Below, one piece after another: positions 1 to 10,981 of a DNA stretch of 64,000 nucleotides (positions are counted from its first letter, which is position 1; each line of letters opens with the position of its first letter). The translations under genes were made by a program, and so were the position numbers. Source of the DNA: Hevea brasiliensis (Eukaryota > Streptophyta > Magnoliopsida > Malpighiales > Euphorbiaceae); assembly GCF_030052815.1 (NCBI RefSeq), contig NC_079504.1, positions 40,059,041-40,123,040 on the forward strand, in the 5' to 3' direction. The notes under the pieces were generated by a model. The model saw nothing but the letters and a program-made list of their open reading frames with translations, had not been told where the DNA came from and did no database searches.

Positions 1-885
1 ATGAGTAAGAATATTTAAAACAAATTAGATTAGTTATTTAGCAGAAAGAATTGAAATGAATTGAAACGATATTAAAATTTAGTTATTATGAAAGAATTGA
101 ACGATAAATTAGAACAAACGATAGTTAATACTAAAAGTATTATATGAAATTAGATTAAATTCCAGAGTATCCAAATTTTGATCCATTTTTTTTATTTGTA
201 TATTATTTTCTTGTTATATTACTGCACCACTAATCAGCAATGCTTAGCACAATGAATTTGTTTCCTTGCGCAGGTACTGAAGGTAAAGCCCAGCGAATAT
301 TAAACAGAGATTTTAGAGTTTTAATCTGCAGAAGTGTCCAAAGTATTTAAGGTTGTCACCTTTTCAGCAATGCATATAGATAGGGCCCATATAGGTCATA
401 ATTTGTATGTTGTAAAAAATGTTTAGTTATAGTATTGTAATGTAGATTATGAAAATGTGATTAATAGGTATGTGATGTAAATTAATAAATCGGTTAGTTC
501 ATATGTGATTAAATTGTATATCATGTAAATTAATGAAGATTGAAAACTTTCATATATGAGTTGAGTCCAAATGGGAATGTATGGAAATGGATATGAATGA
601 AATTGTATAGATTTGAATACGGAATTGAAATATATAGATGATGTATGAAATGATGAGATTTTTATTTTAAAATATTATTGAAAATTTCAAACAGGTGAAT
701 AGTAAAACACGTCAAATGATAATAAAATAGGGGAAACTCCGTTAGTTTCTCCGTCGAAAAATAATTGATATTAAATTAAATGAATTCAAAAATTTTAAAG
801 AAATAAAGTAAGATAAGTTAGGGTGCTCCGGCACTGAGTGTGACATGCCTCGCTCGGCTACACTGTATCTGGGTAAGGGGTCACA
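1..885 (+). mobile_element. 3' end of an LTR (Ty3/gypsy, same family as the solo LTR at 25481-29470), cut by the window edge
   Basis: This stretch aligns along its length with roughly 28430-29470, the 3' end of the solo LTR. Shared blocks include the AATAGGGGAAA region and the terminal segment GGGTGCTCCGGCACYGA. The end here reads GGGGTCACA where the solo LTR has GGGGTGTTACA, so a few terminal bases are lost. Viral sequence begins immediately afterwards at 886, so this LTR was inserted into the endogenous pararetrovirus. The 5' part lies outside the window, so I cannot tell a solo LTR from the end of a full element and cannot test for a target-site duplication. Confidence 0.75.
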
Positions 886-1763
886 GATTGTTGGGTGTTA
901 AGAAGTTCAAAATTGAGCTCAACAGGATCATCTTCAAGAATTTCGACGCGAGGATCCTATGCAGGTGATGTAGTAGTTCCGGTGTTTGATGCATCAAAAG
1001 GCAGTCCGTAAGAGTGGAGGAGGATTAGCCATGAGTAAGGCTGTGATATCCGTCCTTTCAACATCACTGTCATCACTGGAAGAGTCTTCAGGTTCTGTTC
1101 TTAAAGAGTCATTTGAGGAGGTTTCAAAAGCTTCAGAACCATGTGTCTAGGAGGTGGTTCAGGATGTAGTTTTGCTTTTCCTTTGTCTATCTTCTATCTG
1201 GTATTTGGTAAGGATTCTCTAGAGGAGGAGAAACTTGGTTTAGATTTTATAGGTGGAGGAGCTGGTTTATGGAATAAGGGTGATGGGTTATAGGAATACG
1301 GAGTAGGTTCTGGAAAAGCAAAATTGAATAGAGAGTATGCTGGTGCAGGAGCAGTAACGAAAGGATTTTGTGTACTGACATAAGAGAAAGGGTTATATGG
1401 TTTAGGTGTGTCTGTTGAAGGTGGCCCATGAAAATCAGCTTCTATTTGAGCTAATTGCTACTTTAACTTTCTAATCTCTGCCTTTTTTTTATTGAACTCC
1501 ATTCCAAACCTCCTTTTTTGAAGTAGGGATCGTAGATCCCTGTCAAGTTGAGCTGTTCGTGTCTGGAGGTCTTTATACATCTTCAGGGCAAAGAGAGTGA
1601 AAGAATCAACCTTATGATCTATGGATTGAGTTTGAGAAAGGACTCTATCCATTTTTGAATCAAGGCGTTCTAACATCTTATTTTGAGCTGCAGCATTCTT
1701 TGTCTGCCAGTTTAAGACTTTTTCTGCCAGGGTGATAAGAGCAGGTCGGCCTTCAGCAGTCAT
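886..1763 (-). pseudogene. Caulimovirid coat-protein N-terminal region: coiled coil, Pro-rich and acidic segments (broken)
   Basis: An open stretch of 101 codons (1763-1458, minus) is rich in Lys, Gln and Leu with heptad-like spacing and looks like a coiled coil. The same frame continues past one stop into a Pro/Tyr/Phe-rich segment (about 1455-1195). After a frame change comes a strongly acidic Ser/Asp/Glu segment (about 1140-1020), and then a further short frame ending at the LTR boundary at 886. In caulimovirid polyproteins a coiled coil followed by an acidic stretch commonly precedes the coat-protein core. The core itself is not in this window because the LTR cuts it off. The function is inferred from position and composition, not from a diagnostic motif. 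Confidence 0.55.
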
Positions 1764-2039
1764 CTTGGTGGACTGAATAAAAGGTCTAGTGGAGATTTTA
1801 TTTTTTTGGTATGTTTATGGAGATAAGGCAGGAAACTCAGATTCACATGATGTTGGAGAAAACATCATACAGGGTTGTACTACGGGCAGAACTGGAGGCA
1901 GAGTTGGAAGAGAAGGAGGTGAATACCCTTCTTTTCTCAAGATTTCGAGAGCAAGCTCACAGATAGGCAAAGGCTTTTTCTTTTTGGTCTCCTCATGAAT
2001 TTCAATCTAAGGACCAGAATCCGGATGGTCCTAATGATA

Positions 2040-2200
2040 CGGTTGTTGAGGCTTACAAGAGACTTTGGAAGTTTTCTTTAACTTCTTGCAATTTTTATCA
2101 GATAAAGGGTGATCATATTTATGATTCTAGTAGTTGTCGCAACAATCACAATCAAGATCACATTGGCACGATCCGTGCAAATCCCACGCAATGGCCTTGT
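2040..2200 (-). pseudogene. Cysteine-rich viral segment between movement protein and coiled-coil region
   Basis: On the minus strand, around 2172-2136, a short frame has closely spaced cysteines (motif CQCDLDCDCC), followed by a Lys-rich tail near 2085-2050. It lies in viral order after the movement protein and before the coiled-coil ORF. The spacing is reminiscent of a metal-binding finger but does not match a clean CX2CX4HX4C knuckle, so the role is uncertain. An in-frame stop follows the cysteines, and the foldback element begins at 2201. Confidence 0.4.
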
Positions 2201-2435
2201 AACACCTAGGTAAATCCACATCGACAAAACACGGGAGAGATCTTTGGGTTTATAAGTTGGTGGTTCGTAACCCTAGTGATGCGTTTTAAAACCGTGAGGG
2301 CTTCGGCCTAGAGCGGACAATATCACTAGTGGGCCGGGCCATTACATTTGTCGCGTCATTAGGGGTTATGAACCACCAACTTATAAACCCAGCATCTCTC
2401 CCGTGTTTTGTCAATATGGGATTTGCCTAGGTGTT
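2201..2435. mobile_element. 235-bp foldback (inverted-repeat) element inserted in the viral gene
   Basis: The ends are inverted copies: it begins AACACCTAGGTAAATCC and ends GGATTTGCCTAGGTGTT. The arms stay complementary for about 80 bases, through a shared ACAAAACACGGGAGAGAT block and a TTTATAAGTTGGTGGTT block. The centre (about 2285-2345) is a GC-richer spacer. It interrupts otherwise collinear viral sequence. No clear target-site duplication is visible, so it could be a MITE or two inverted copies of a small TRIM-like sequence. Confidence 0.65.
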
Positions 2436-2441
2436 CTGTGC

Positions 2442-3543
2442 CTTCTATCCTCAAGGGATAGACATAATGGTTATCTGCAGTAATCGCTCTTATGGGGAAG
2501 TGCTTTTGTTCCTTTGGCAATGGTTGGATCATCATGGTCTAAAAAATGGGTAGAGATCCAGTAGAATGCCTAGGAGGTTGAAACATTGTTTGGACCATCC
2601 CATCAGGATTTCTCTTGAAAGAAGATTCAATGAATTGGATCGGTTATGAAGTAGCATGGATCCTTTCATAATTTGTAAGCCAGACTTTTGGAATGAGCTA
2701 CTCAAGCTCACTTCTGGGAAGCTGTCTAGGGATCTAGACAATAGTGGGAGTAGTCTCAGTATTAGCAAGAACTAATAAGGCATTAGTAGAAACTAAGGCT
2801 TGAGCCAGATCTACTACATGATCTTGAAAGTGATATATGATTTGATGATGTAAAGTGGCCATCATAAAGGAGGTCACTTGTTCAGTAGCAGTCAACTATA
2901 CTTGCACCTTGAGGGCTATGCATAGATGAGGATCTCTGAGAGAGAGATTATAATTTGGAAAAAATGTAAGAACTACACTGCCAGCATGTAGTGTAGTCAA
3001 ATATGTCCCGATCATAGCATGTTCATACTAAAGAAAACGAGTATCTAGAAGAGATACACGTGCTGTAACAGGGAGTCCCCTGCAGCCATGTAAAGTGAGA
3101 ATAAGTCTTACTGCTACAAAATGAAGATGGGAGTATCCTTCATTCTTCCATCCAGGAATCAGTAGAGAAGGAATCTCAATGGTAACATATTGTTCAGAAG
3201 TTGTACTTTGAAGGCTGCACTGGTCCATCTTAGAAGCTTGGACATATTCTTTCAGGAGAGATCTTCGAGAAGAGATAAGAGACCTTATCCCTCTAGTAAG
3301 GGATCTAAATCTTCTATAAATGTTATAAGGACTGAGAAGTGGTAAGAGAGACTCACCTACTTGGGCATTCTCAGGTAGTGTAGAAATCTCAACAAGATTA
3401 TCAATGTGGGATGAAAGAGTTCTATGTAAAGGGGCAGAAAAAGAAAGAGATGAAGAGAGATTAACAATATCAAAAGGCGTAGGTTGTTCATATACAGTCT
3501 GGACAGCGGGTGTAGGTGTTTGGAAACTCATGATGTATGACAA
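2442..3543 (-). pseudogene. Caulimovirid movement protein (30K superfamily), decayed
   Basis: The first 171 codons are open (3543-3028). They contain the conserved caulimovirid movement-protein core, including the RLILTLHGCRGLPVTARVSL stretch near 3115-3055. The same frame continues past in-frame stops down to about 2442 and stays recognisable, so the gene is broken mainly by point stops. Movement proteins of this family form or modify plasmodesmata for cell-to-cell spread. The start is about 50 bases after the primer-binding site, which is the normal place for the first large caulimovirid ORF. Confidence 0.75.
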
Positions 3544-3590
3544 GTCTCTTCTTACTATTCCGTGAAGTATATACTATTTAAAGAAAATCA

Positions 3591-3603
3591 GGCTCTAATA
3601 CCA
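3591..3603 (-). promoter_or_regulatory. Viral minus-strand primer-binding site (initiator tRNA-Met)
   Basis: The minus strand reads TGGTATTAGAGCC. Plant tRNA-iMet predicts TGGTATCAGAGCC, so there is a single C-to-T difference. It lies between the promoter/leader (3945-3610) and the movement-protein start (3543), which is where Caulimoviridae carry it. Confidence 0.8.
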
Positions 3604-3609
3604 ATCAGG

Positions 3610-4060
3610 GTCTGGGAGCCCCATACCATATACTGTGTGCTTATACTCATGCTCAATGCCGCTTTCCACTCCTTTGGTACTCTAGGCTGCGAGCCCTTTT
3701 GTACTCACATACAGCATATAGTATGAGGACCGTAGCTTATAGGATCACAACAAATGCATTTCTGATACACAAGATCCTCATACGAGGCAAGTGTAGAGCA
3801 TACGTGCAACTGAGTTTCAGCAAATAGTATACATTCTTGGATCTTCAAAAGAGAAAAGAGAGAAACTTAGAAAGCCATGAGAGAAAACACACAGGATTTT
3901 ATTTCTTTAAGATGGTTCTTGAGTTACAGAAGGAACCAGGCTCTCTTATATAAAGGAGAAGCCTTAAGAACACGATAAATTTATAATAATTAAACAAACA
4001 AGCTTTCAAAATAAAGTTGATTACATATAAGATCTTTAACACAAATACAGATAAAGTTAT
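3610..4060 (-). promoter_or_regulatory. Caulimovirid promoter, leader and poly(A) signal, copy 1
   Basis: On the minus strand TATATAAG (3952-3945) is followed about 42 bases later by AATAAA (3903-3898) and then the leader down to the primer site. A poly(A) signal close downstream of the transcription start is typical of pararetroviruses, which make a terminally redundant genomic RNA. The same block occurs on the plus strand at 25309-25480 plus 29471-29654. Roughly 110 bases between the downstream ORF and the TATA box would hold upstream promoter elements, none of which I can identify. Confidence 0.75.
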
Positions 4061-5139
4061 GCAACTGACACTCTGAGTGGGAGATAAAGATAAAGGAAAA
4101 ATAAAGTTCACGAGTTGTTTCTTTATGGAGATGTGGACAAATTGTAATTTCAATAGTCTGAATTGTCCGAGTCAATGTCTCCATAAAAGCCTTGGTACCA
4201 GTGTTCCCGTTCTTTTGGTGAATCAAGGACAACATTGGCTAAGGCTTCACATGCTTCACTATCTTCTGTACCATTGGGTCTTACGAATCTTGAAAGACAG
4301 GATGAGTCTAGTCGATGGGTCCATCTGGAGTGGCATGTGATGGTCCTAGTGATGTGCATGTGATATGAGTATCCAATGCAGGATGATAATTATTGATATC
4401 ACATAAGTGGCGTCCAAGTTAGCACCTTAGGAGACCCATGTGGATTTTGTCTATGATGGTGCCTTCGTACGTTCTCCATTCATAATTGGAGTTTTGTGAC
4501 CAGAGGAGACCACCAGGCCTTTTGAAAAAGGCCTATGGAATATGAAAATGGACCAGACTATATGTTGTTGGATTGGAGGCCTGTCTTCAATGCCGTGGGA
4601 GTCAATGAGCCTTCTGAGGCTATAAGCCCAAGTGGATAAGGGCTTGGCCCACTATAGAAACCTTAAGAGTAGAGTCCTGGAGTTGTGGTTCTGAACATAA
4701 TGGTAGAGGGCCAAGACAGGAAATTCAATGGTCATGGAATAAAGAGTCGTTATGCACCAAAGGAACCATAGTTCTTCAAGGAGTAATTCTGTTTCAGGAT
4801 GGAGGCTGATGCAGGTAAGAAAAGGATAGTCAGGATGGAAGTGAGAAATGGGAGGGATTATGTTTCTAAGGACATTCCTTGCACTTTGAAAGTGAAAGAG
4901 ATGATTGCGGGCATAAGCCTAGAGTTCAGCTGGGGTCATAGAGGATGAGCTTCTGGGAGGAAAGCTATCTGGAGTAGGTATGAGAAAGTTGGGAGTGTTG
5001 GCTGAGGAGGAGGCTGCCATGAGATTTAAAGGTTAAGAGGAAGAAGAGCTTATCAGATGGATCTGTTGGGGTCTAGAGAGGAGATCAGGTATCAAGTTGT
5101 GTTTTCCTTTGATATGCTGGACGGTGAATTTATACTTTG
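4061..5139 (-). pseudogene. Caulimovirid RNase H C-terminus and downstream ORF, copy 1
   Basis: From 5139 the minus strand gives the last residues of RNase H (HIKGKHNLIPDLLSRP, near 5122-5075), which completes the protein begun at 23332-23640. A Ser-rich start (about 5020) then opens a second frame with scattered stops that runs to about 4150. It ends in an acidic tail containing WYQGFYGDID. The plus-strand copy at 29880-30880 matches it closely, which supports it as a real viral reading frame. I do not recognise its function. A frame between pol and the promoter could be the inclusion-body/transactivator position, but no motif supports that. Confidence 0.65.
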
Positions 5140-5690
5140 TGTCGCAAGGACTTTCTGATCGTCTGATTCTCACCAAGTGGAAGAAGTGAGGAGTCGCCAC
5201 TTTAATTTTGAGGGAAATTAAAGAAAACTGTTTGTAAGAACAAATTAAAAACCACTTCGAAAACAGAGATTCAAGGTTCAAGGTCCATATACGGGTGGGG
5301 AAGGTGTTAGGCACCCCACTTCGTCCCTCAACGAGGGTAAGTAGATTTAATGTTGTGCTCTTTATAAATTGAAATTGATAATTTGGGAGTTAGAATGATG
5401 ATGTTAATCCTTTGTATGAATAAAAGGAATGTTTGATATTTCACTATTACGGGTTGCCCAAGAACACGAAAGTACATGAGATGACCCTTCATGAATAGGC
5501 ATTGTGTAATAAATATTTTGACGATTAATATGAATACGGTGTTTTGATATTTTCAAGGAATTTTTGCCCTATAAATATGAGCGCCTTGAGGAGGACTCTC
5601 CATCGGGCCTCAACATAATATTCGGGATACTTTGGAAGAACTCTCCTGCAGACCTGTTATTTAGAACATATATAGAGTTTTGTAACAAAA
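5140..5690 (+). other. Left terminal segment of the gag-only element, non-coding
   Basis: No ORF of note. It contains a GTCCATATACGGGTGGGGAAG block ending in a run on lost-cap-like terms (GGCACCCCACTTCG) that I associate with plant gypsy-type repeats, from memory only. Confidence 0.4.
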
Positions 5691-6118
5691 GTATTAGGAT
5701 TAGAAGGGGAAAGGATTCTCTCCTCCTCTGAAACATTTCATTAGAATTTTAGTTGAGAATGCAGGAAAGAACTCTCTGCCGATCTCTTGATATATTTCAT
5801 TAAAGATTTGAGCTGAGAACTCGGGTAAGAACTCTCTCCCGATCTCTTAATATATTTTATTAAAGTTTAAACTGAGAACTCGGGTAACAACTCTCCCCCA
5901 ATCTCTTACTATATTTTATTAAAGATTTAAGCTGAGAACTCAGAGAAAAAAACTATCCTCGATCTCTTAATATATTTTATTAAAATTTAGACTGAGAACT
6001 CGGGTAAGAACTCTCTCCCAATCTCTTAATATATTTTATTAAAATTTAGACTGAGAACTCGGGTAAGAACCCTCTCTCGATCTCTTAATATATTTTGTTA
6101 AAATTCAGACTGAGAACT
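5691..6118 (+). repeat. 59-bp tandem repeat, left part
   Basis: Around seven degenerate units share GAGAACTCGGGTAAGAACTC followed by a CGATCTCTTAATATATTTT block. The array is interrupted by the Tekay insertion at 6119 and continues at 17919. The Tekay target-site duplication GAACT is part of the repeat unit. Confidence 0.85.
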
Positions 6119-9100
6119 TGTCACACCTTACCCATTTGTAAGGCATAACATGATCCTATAGAATACCTAATTAACTCCCGAACTTCACGTACCGATAACT
6201 CATTAAGTACACTACAAGGGATTTTAAAATCATTTTCTTACATTTTGGAAGTGGTGAGCATTTTGGTAGCAATTAAAAAAAAATTAATTGAAGTTTAAAA
6301 ACTAGTAAAAATTTTTATCCATTTTTATTTTTCCACAATTTAGTAAAAATTTCGACAGAGTGTCATCTGTATTTTGAGAAAACAGTCCTTCAAAAACCTG
6401 TAAAAACACTTACAATAATTATTTTCATAACTCCCAACCAACAAAATGACTCAGTTCAACATAATTCAAATCAATTTCACAATTCAATCAAAGTTTGTCA
6501 TCTCACAATATTTCATAATTTCATTCACATTGCATTTAAAATTTAATTTACATATACAGGTCTTAATTTACAAAAAGAAAATCCAAAATAATATTATTAC
6601 AATTTACTGTATAACTGCTCAACTTTACATTAATACATATGACATTACAATATTTACATTAAAATAACTAAAAGGGTATAAATAAATACCCGTACTAGAA
6701 ATGTCAATGCAGTCCTCTATCTCAATAGCAGCTCACTCTACTGCTTTCTCCTTGCCCTTATCTGCAACAGCAAAATAAGTTATCGCTGAGTATAAAAATA
6801 CTTAGTGGTGCACAATAAAAATTCGAAATGTTGTACATAAATTATTCAATGATAAATCACAATTTAAATATTTCACTAATTATCAAAACTCATTATAGCA
6901 CAATTTTGGTCAAACAATTTAATAAACACAGTGTTGTCAATTCATACACAACTTAAGCCATGACACAAAATTTTCGATCAATGTCTCGTTGTACAACACA
7001 ACAAAGCAATCTACAACCCCACTAATCGAAATCAATGAGGGAGGTAGCTAGCTAGCTAATGAGTACTCATCCAATCTATAACCTCAACTGGTAAGCCAGA
7101 GAGGGAGAAAAATAAACGATCTCAACCCCATAAATGGAGGAGGAATAATGTGGTACTATCATGCTAAGTGTGAACACAAAATCAATTCAAAACAAAGTAC
7201 TCAAATAATTTAGGAAAGATCCCAAACAATTTCCAAAGTCATTTTTACAGTCACAAAATGGAGACACAATTTATAAACAACACAGTGATTTCATAAAGCA
7301 TAACAATTTAACTTTTCAATTAGAAAATAATTACATAAATTTATTGTGCACAAACCTGACGTGAGTCACCTCTAAGCCTTGACTCAGTCCCTTAGATTTT
7401 TCGGGTCTTTTTCAGTTGAAACACACAATTGACAGTGTTTCAGTATCTTATCTCACAATAAATCCAATAATTAATTCATATATGTTCAATTCTAGCCCCA
7501 ATATGCTTAAACTTACGTTCTTGGGAATTTTCATGTCGGGGTTACTATTCATGATACTATTCAAGTCAAAATATTGACTTTTTTATGCTTAAAAGGTATG
7601 GGAAATCCAATTATACCGACATACCACATTTTGGTTACCAATTTTGTTGGTTTTGGTTGTTTTCTCAAATCTTAAGTCTTTTGGGCACAAATTTCAAATT
7701 TTTAGTTTTGGTGTCCTATTTTGTACTGTTCTATTGGTCATGTTGCTGTGAAAATTTGGCTAAATTTTCTTCATAGAAGTTGTTTCTTATTATCTTAAAT
7801 TTATTTTCCTTTTTGAATCACTCCATTTAGAGTTTTTTAGCCATTTGAACATGGCTAGCCGGATTTGATTTTACCCAGAATTCTGGACATTCACTGGATA
7901 ATGGCAGTTTTTGTGGGTTGACTGCAGGTGGCTTTTCAAACAGGTAATGGCCAAAATTTGGGTTTGTTTTCTTCATGAAAATTGTAGGTCTATTTCTTAG
8001 CTTTCTATCGGTATGAAATTCAGGTCATTTGGACCTTCCTAGTCCAAGTTATGGTCATTTGCGTAACTATTGTTCATTTGGTCATTTTTGTACAGGTCTG
8101 TTTGCCCAATCCGGATTTGGCTAAATTGTTCACTAAGTTATAGTCACTTTCTGAGCATGATTTCTAAATGAAAAATGTGCCATTTTTTGTCTAGTTTCAT
8201 TCCCAATTGGCCTCACACCAATTGAGTTGGTAAATTCTCAATTTTAGTCTCTGAAATGGACCTAGGTCAAGGTGCCTACAGATTGACCTTCACCAATCCG
8301 AATTGAAACTTGGTTCCAACAATTCATACACACCACAAATGGTCACAATTGACCATTTCTCAACTCAAATAAGGTCAATAACATCATTTGGCTAATTCTC
8401 AAATTTTTCTTCAATTTTTCACAATCTCCAAACCCTAGTTACATGCATTTCAACTCTAATGCAAATTTAAAGTGTATATTCATGATTTATACACTTAATT
8501 CACGTCAAATAACCATTCAAAACCATCAAACTCATTCATATCAAACCCTAATCCTAGCCGGATGAATTTCATGTTTGGTCCCTCAACAATTGTTTTCTTT
8601 TGATTTTAAGTTAATATCTAATTTACTTAAGCTAAACACACAAATAAGAAATCAAAATTTTCAAAGTAAATTGCTTACCTCACTTGAATTTCAATTCTTC
8701 AATTTTTCTCCTTTTTTCCTCTTTCTTTCTTGCTCAATCACCTTCCCAAGTGAAGTTAACAAGCTTTAATGCAATAATTTGGGGGCAAAGTAGGGTTAAG
8801 TGAGGGAACAAAAGCTTGAGATCAAGCTGTAATGGACGTTTTGCAATGGAGAGGAGAGAGAAAATGTTGGCGCTAGTTTGGTGAGGGAGATGAGTGATTA
8901 TCCTTTTTAATTTTTTATGTTTTTATGTCTTTAATTGGCTATTTGACTTGGTCAATTATTGGGCAAAATTAATTTTTATTTTGACATCATTTGTGATGTC
9001 ATCAAGATGATGCAATAAAACTTTTTTTTTCTTTTTCCATTTTCCTAAATTTTTCATTAGTTCTTTAATTTAATTCTCAATTCCCAAAGATTTGTTTCTC

Positions 9101-9562
9101 CAATTTTATTGGGCAATTAGGCCAGGAGTCAGCTTTAGGGGTGAATTGACCAAATCGCCCCTCACGGGTTGAATCCAGTTTGCAAGTTATTCGGTATTTC
9201 TTTTGGATCCTTGACCTAATTATTTGATCTGCTTAACAACTCTTTTTCATGATTTTCTCTTTTCCACTGTGTTCGCAATAGTCCTAAGGACCGCAGTGTC
9301 ACATTTTTCAGTTCAAAATTTGAGTTTAGATCAACCTTGCAGTCCTTCCCGACAAGGTCACCCATCGCTGTGACTCTCGGCTCATTTAACTTTTTGTGTT
9401 CTATTTTTCTTCTTTGTACTTAAGTATTTGGCAATTACTAATTATTTGTGTTCAGGGCTTATCTAGGTGTCTTAGACAAGGTTTTAATTCTCTTAATTGT
9501 CTGGACCGACACCAGTCACCGGAACAGTAAAATATACTAGGCTATACAAATAGGGTGTTACC
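6119..9562 (-). repeat. Tekay element 1, 3' LTR (left)
   Basis: It starts TGTCACACC on the plus strand and ends TGTTAC with a final A-to-C change relative to the other LTR. It is collinear with 14464-17918 throughout. The small frames inside it are not conserved genes. Confidence 0.9.
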
Positions 9563-9585
9563 CCCACCCACCCCCGCCCCAATTA
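9562..9585 (-). promoter_or_regulatory. Polypurine tract of Tekay element 1
   Basis: The minus strand has an almost pure G tract with single C and T interruptions directly before the 3' LTR, which is where plus-strand DNA synthesis is primed. Confidence 0.6.
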
Positions 9586-9641
9586 AAATAAATTTTGTCT
9601 CGAAATTTTACCTGGTATCAATCTCTGAACAGCTGTGGATG

Positions 9642-10981
9642 CTATCTCCTCATGTCCTCCTCTCGTTCCCAAGTAGCCTCATGGCTCGAATGATGGTTCC
9701 ACAACACTTTCACTAACGATATCTGCTTGTTCCGTAGCTGCTTTACCTCATAAGCCAGAATCTCTATGGGTTCTTCTTCATACGTGAGGTCTGGATTCAC
9801 CTCAATATCTTCTACTGGTAGTACATGAGATGGGTCTGATCGATACCTCCTCAACATAGACACGTGGAAGACATTATGTATCTTCTCCAACTTTGGAGGT
9901 AGTGCCGAACGATATGCCAAAGGACCCACTCTCTCCAGAACCTCATATGGCCCAATGAAACGAGGACTTAGTTTCCCCTTTCTGCCAAATCTCATAATTT
10001 TCTTCCAAGGAGAAACCTTGAGGAATACTTTCTCACCCACTGCATACTCAATATCCCTTCTCTTCATATCAGTATAGGACTTCTAACGGTCTGATGCAGT
10101 CTTAAGTCGATCTCTGATCAATCTGATTTTCTCTTCAGTTTGCTGAACAATTTTTGGCCCAATCATCTTTCTTTCGCATACCTCATCCCAACACAACGGG
10201 GTTCTATATTTTCTACCATACAAAGCTTCATATGGAGGCATCCCAATGCTTGATTGGTAGCTATTGTTATTGTTATAAGCAAACTCAATCAAAGGCAAGC
10301 GTGTGTTCCAACTGCCCCCAAACTCAATCACACAAGCCCATAGCATGTCCTCCAAAATCTGAATTACCATTTCAGACTAGCCATCTTTCTGTGGGTGGAA
10401 TGTCGTGCTGAAGTTCAATCTAGTTCCTAGGGCTCTCTGAAGACTACCCCAGAATCTAGAAGTGAACCTAGGATCTCTGTCTGATACGATGGATACTGGC
10501 ACTCCATGCAGTCTTACTATCTCGTCAATGTACAACTTGGCCAATCTTTCCAAACTGTAGTCCATTCGGACAGGCAGAAAATGAGCAGACTTGGTCAGTC
10601 TGTCAACAATGACCCATGCTGCATCATGGCTCTTCTGTGTCCTCGGAAGTCCCATCACAAAATCCATTGTTATTCTCTCCTATTTCCATTCCAATACTGG
10701 TAGTGGATGTAACAAACCAGCTGGTATTTACTTGCTAACAAGTTAAGCATTTGGAAACAAATTTTACTATATTTTTTTTCATACCCATCCACCAGTAATG
10801 CTCTTTCAGCCCTCTATACATTTTGGTACCACCAGGATGCATAGCAAAAGGAGATTCATGTGCTTCCTTCATAAATCTATCTCAAGTCAACGTCATTAGG
10901 AACACACATTCTGCCTCGGTGTAGCAGTAGACCATCATCTCTAATTGAGAACTCAGGTTTCTTACCCTGTCTGACTTCTTC
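9642..10981 (-). pseudogene. Tekay element 1 integrase and chromodomain
   Basis: The zinc-binding part is degraded (about 10980-10700). The catalytic core is at 10667-10083, with [10 protein letters not shown], the first Asp in [13 protein letters not shown], the second in [10 protein letters not shown], and the Glu region after an in-frame TAG at about 10376. The C-terminal part (10067-9642) has GPYEVLERVGPLAYR and then a chromodomain ending near VLWNHHSSHEATWE. Integrase joins the cDNA to host DNA, and chromovirus chromodomains are thought to steer it to marked chromatin. The TAG next to the catalytic Glu and another stop at about 10080 break it. Confidence 0.85.

Larger units (their letters stand above)
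886..5139 (-). other. Endogenous caulimovirid (plant pararetrovirus) segment 1
   Basis: Read on the minus strand from 5139 down to 886 this is a continuous stretch of caulimovirid genome. It runs through the RNase H C-terminus, a downstream ORF, the promoter with TATA box, the leader with tRNA-Met primer site, the movement protein, and the N-terminal part of the coat-protein region. It is decayed by in-frame stops and a foldback insertion (2201-2435). The left edge is cut by the LTR at 1-885. The right edge is cut by the LTR element starting at 5140, and the reading frame resumes at 23332. The movement-protein domain, aspartic protease, RT-RNase H and tRNA-Met primer site place it in Caulimoviridae. 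I do not assign a genus. Confidence 0.85.

Noticed and set aside
2285..2345. Possible 5S-like (Cassandra) core in the foldback element
   Set aside because: The end sequence is slightly reminiscent of Cassandra LTRs, but no 5S A-box/C-box set could be found.
886..5139. A functional infectious viral copy
   Set aside because: Every viral frame carries stops or insertions, the coat-protein core is absent, and segments are rearranged.
6446..6667. ORF of 73 codons also present at 14790-15011
   Set aside because: Conserved only because the two LTRs of one element are copies; no protein feature.
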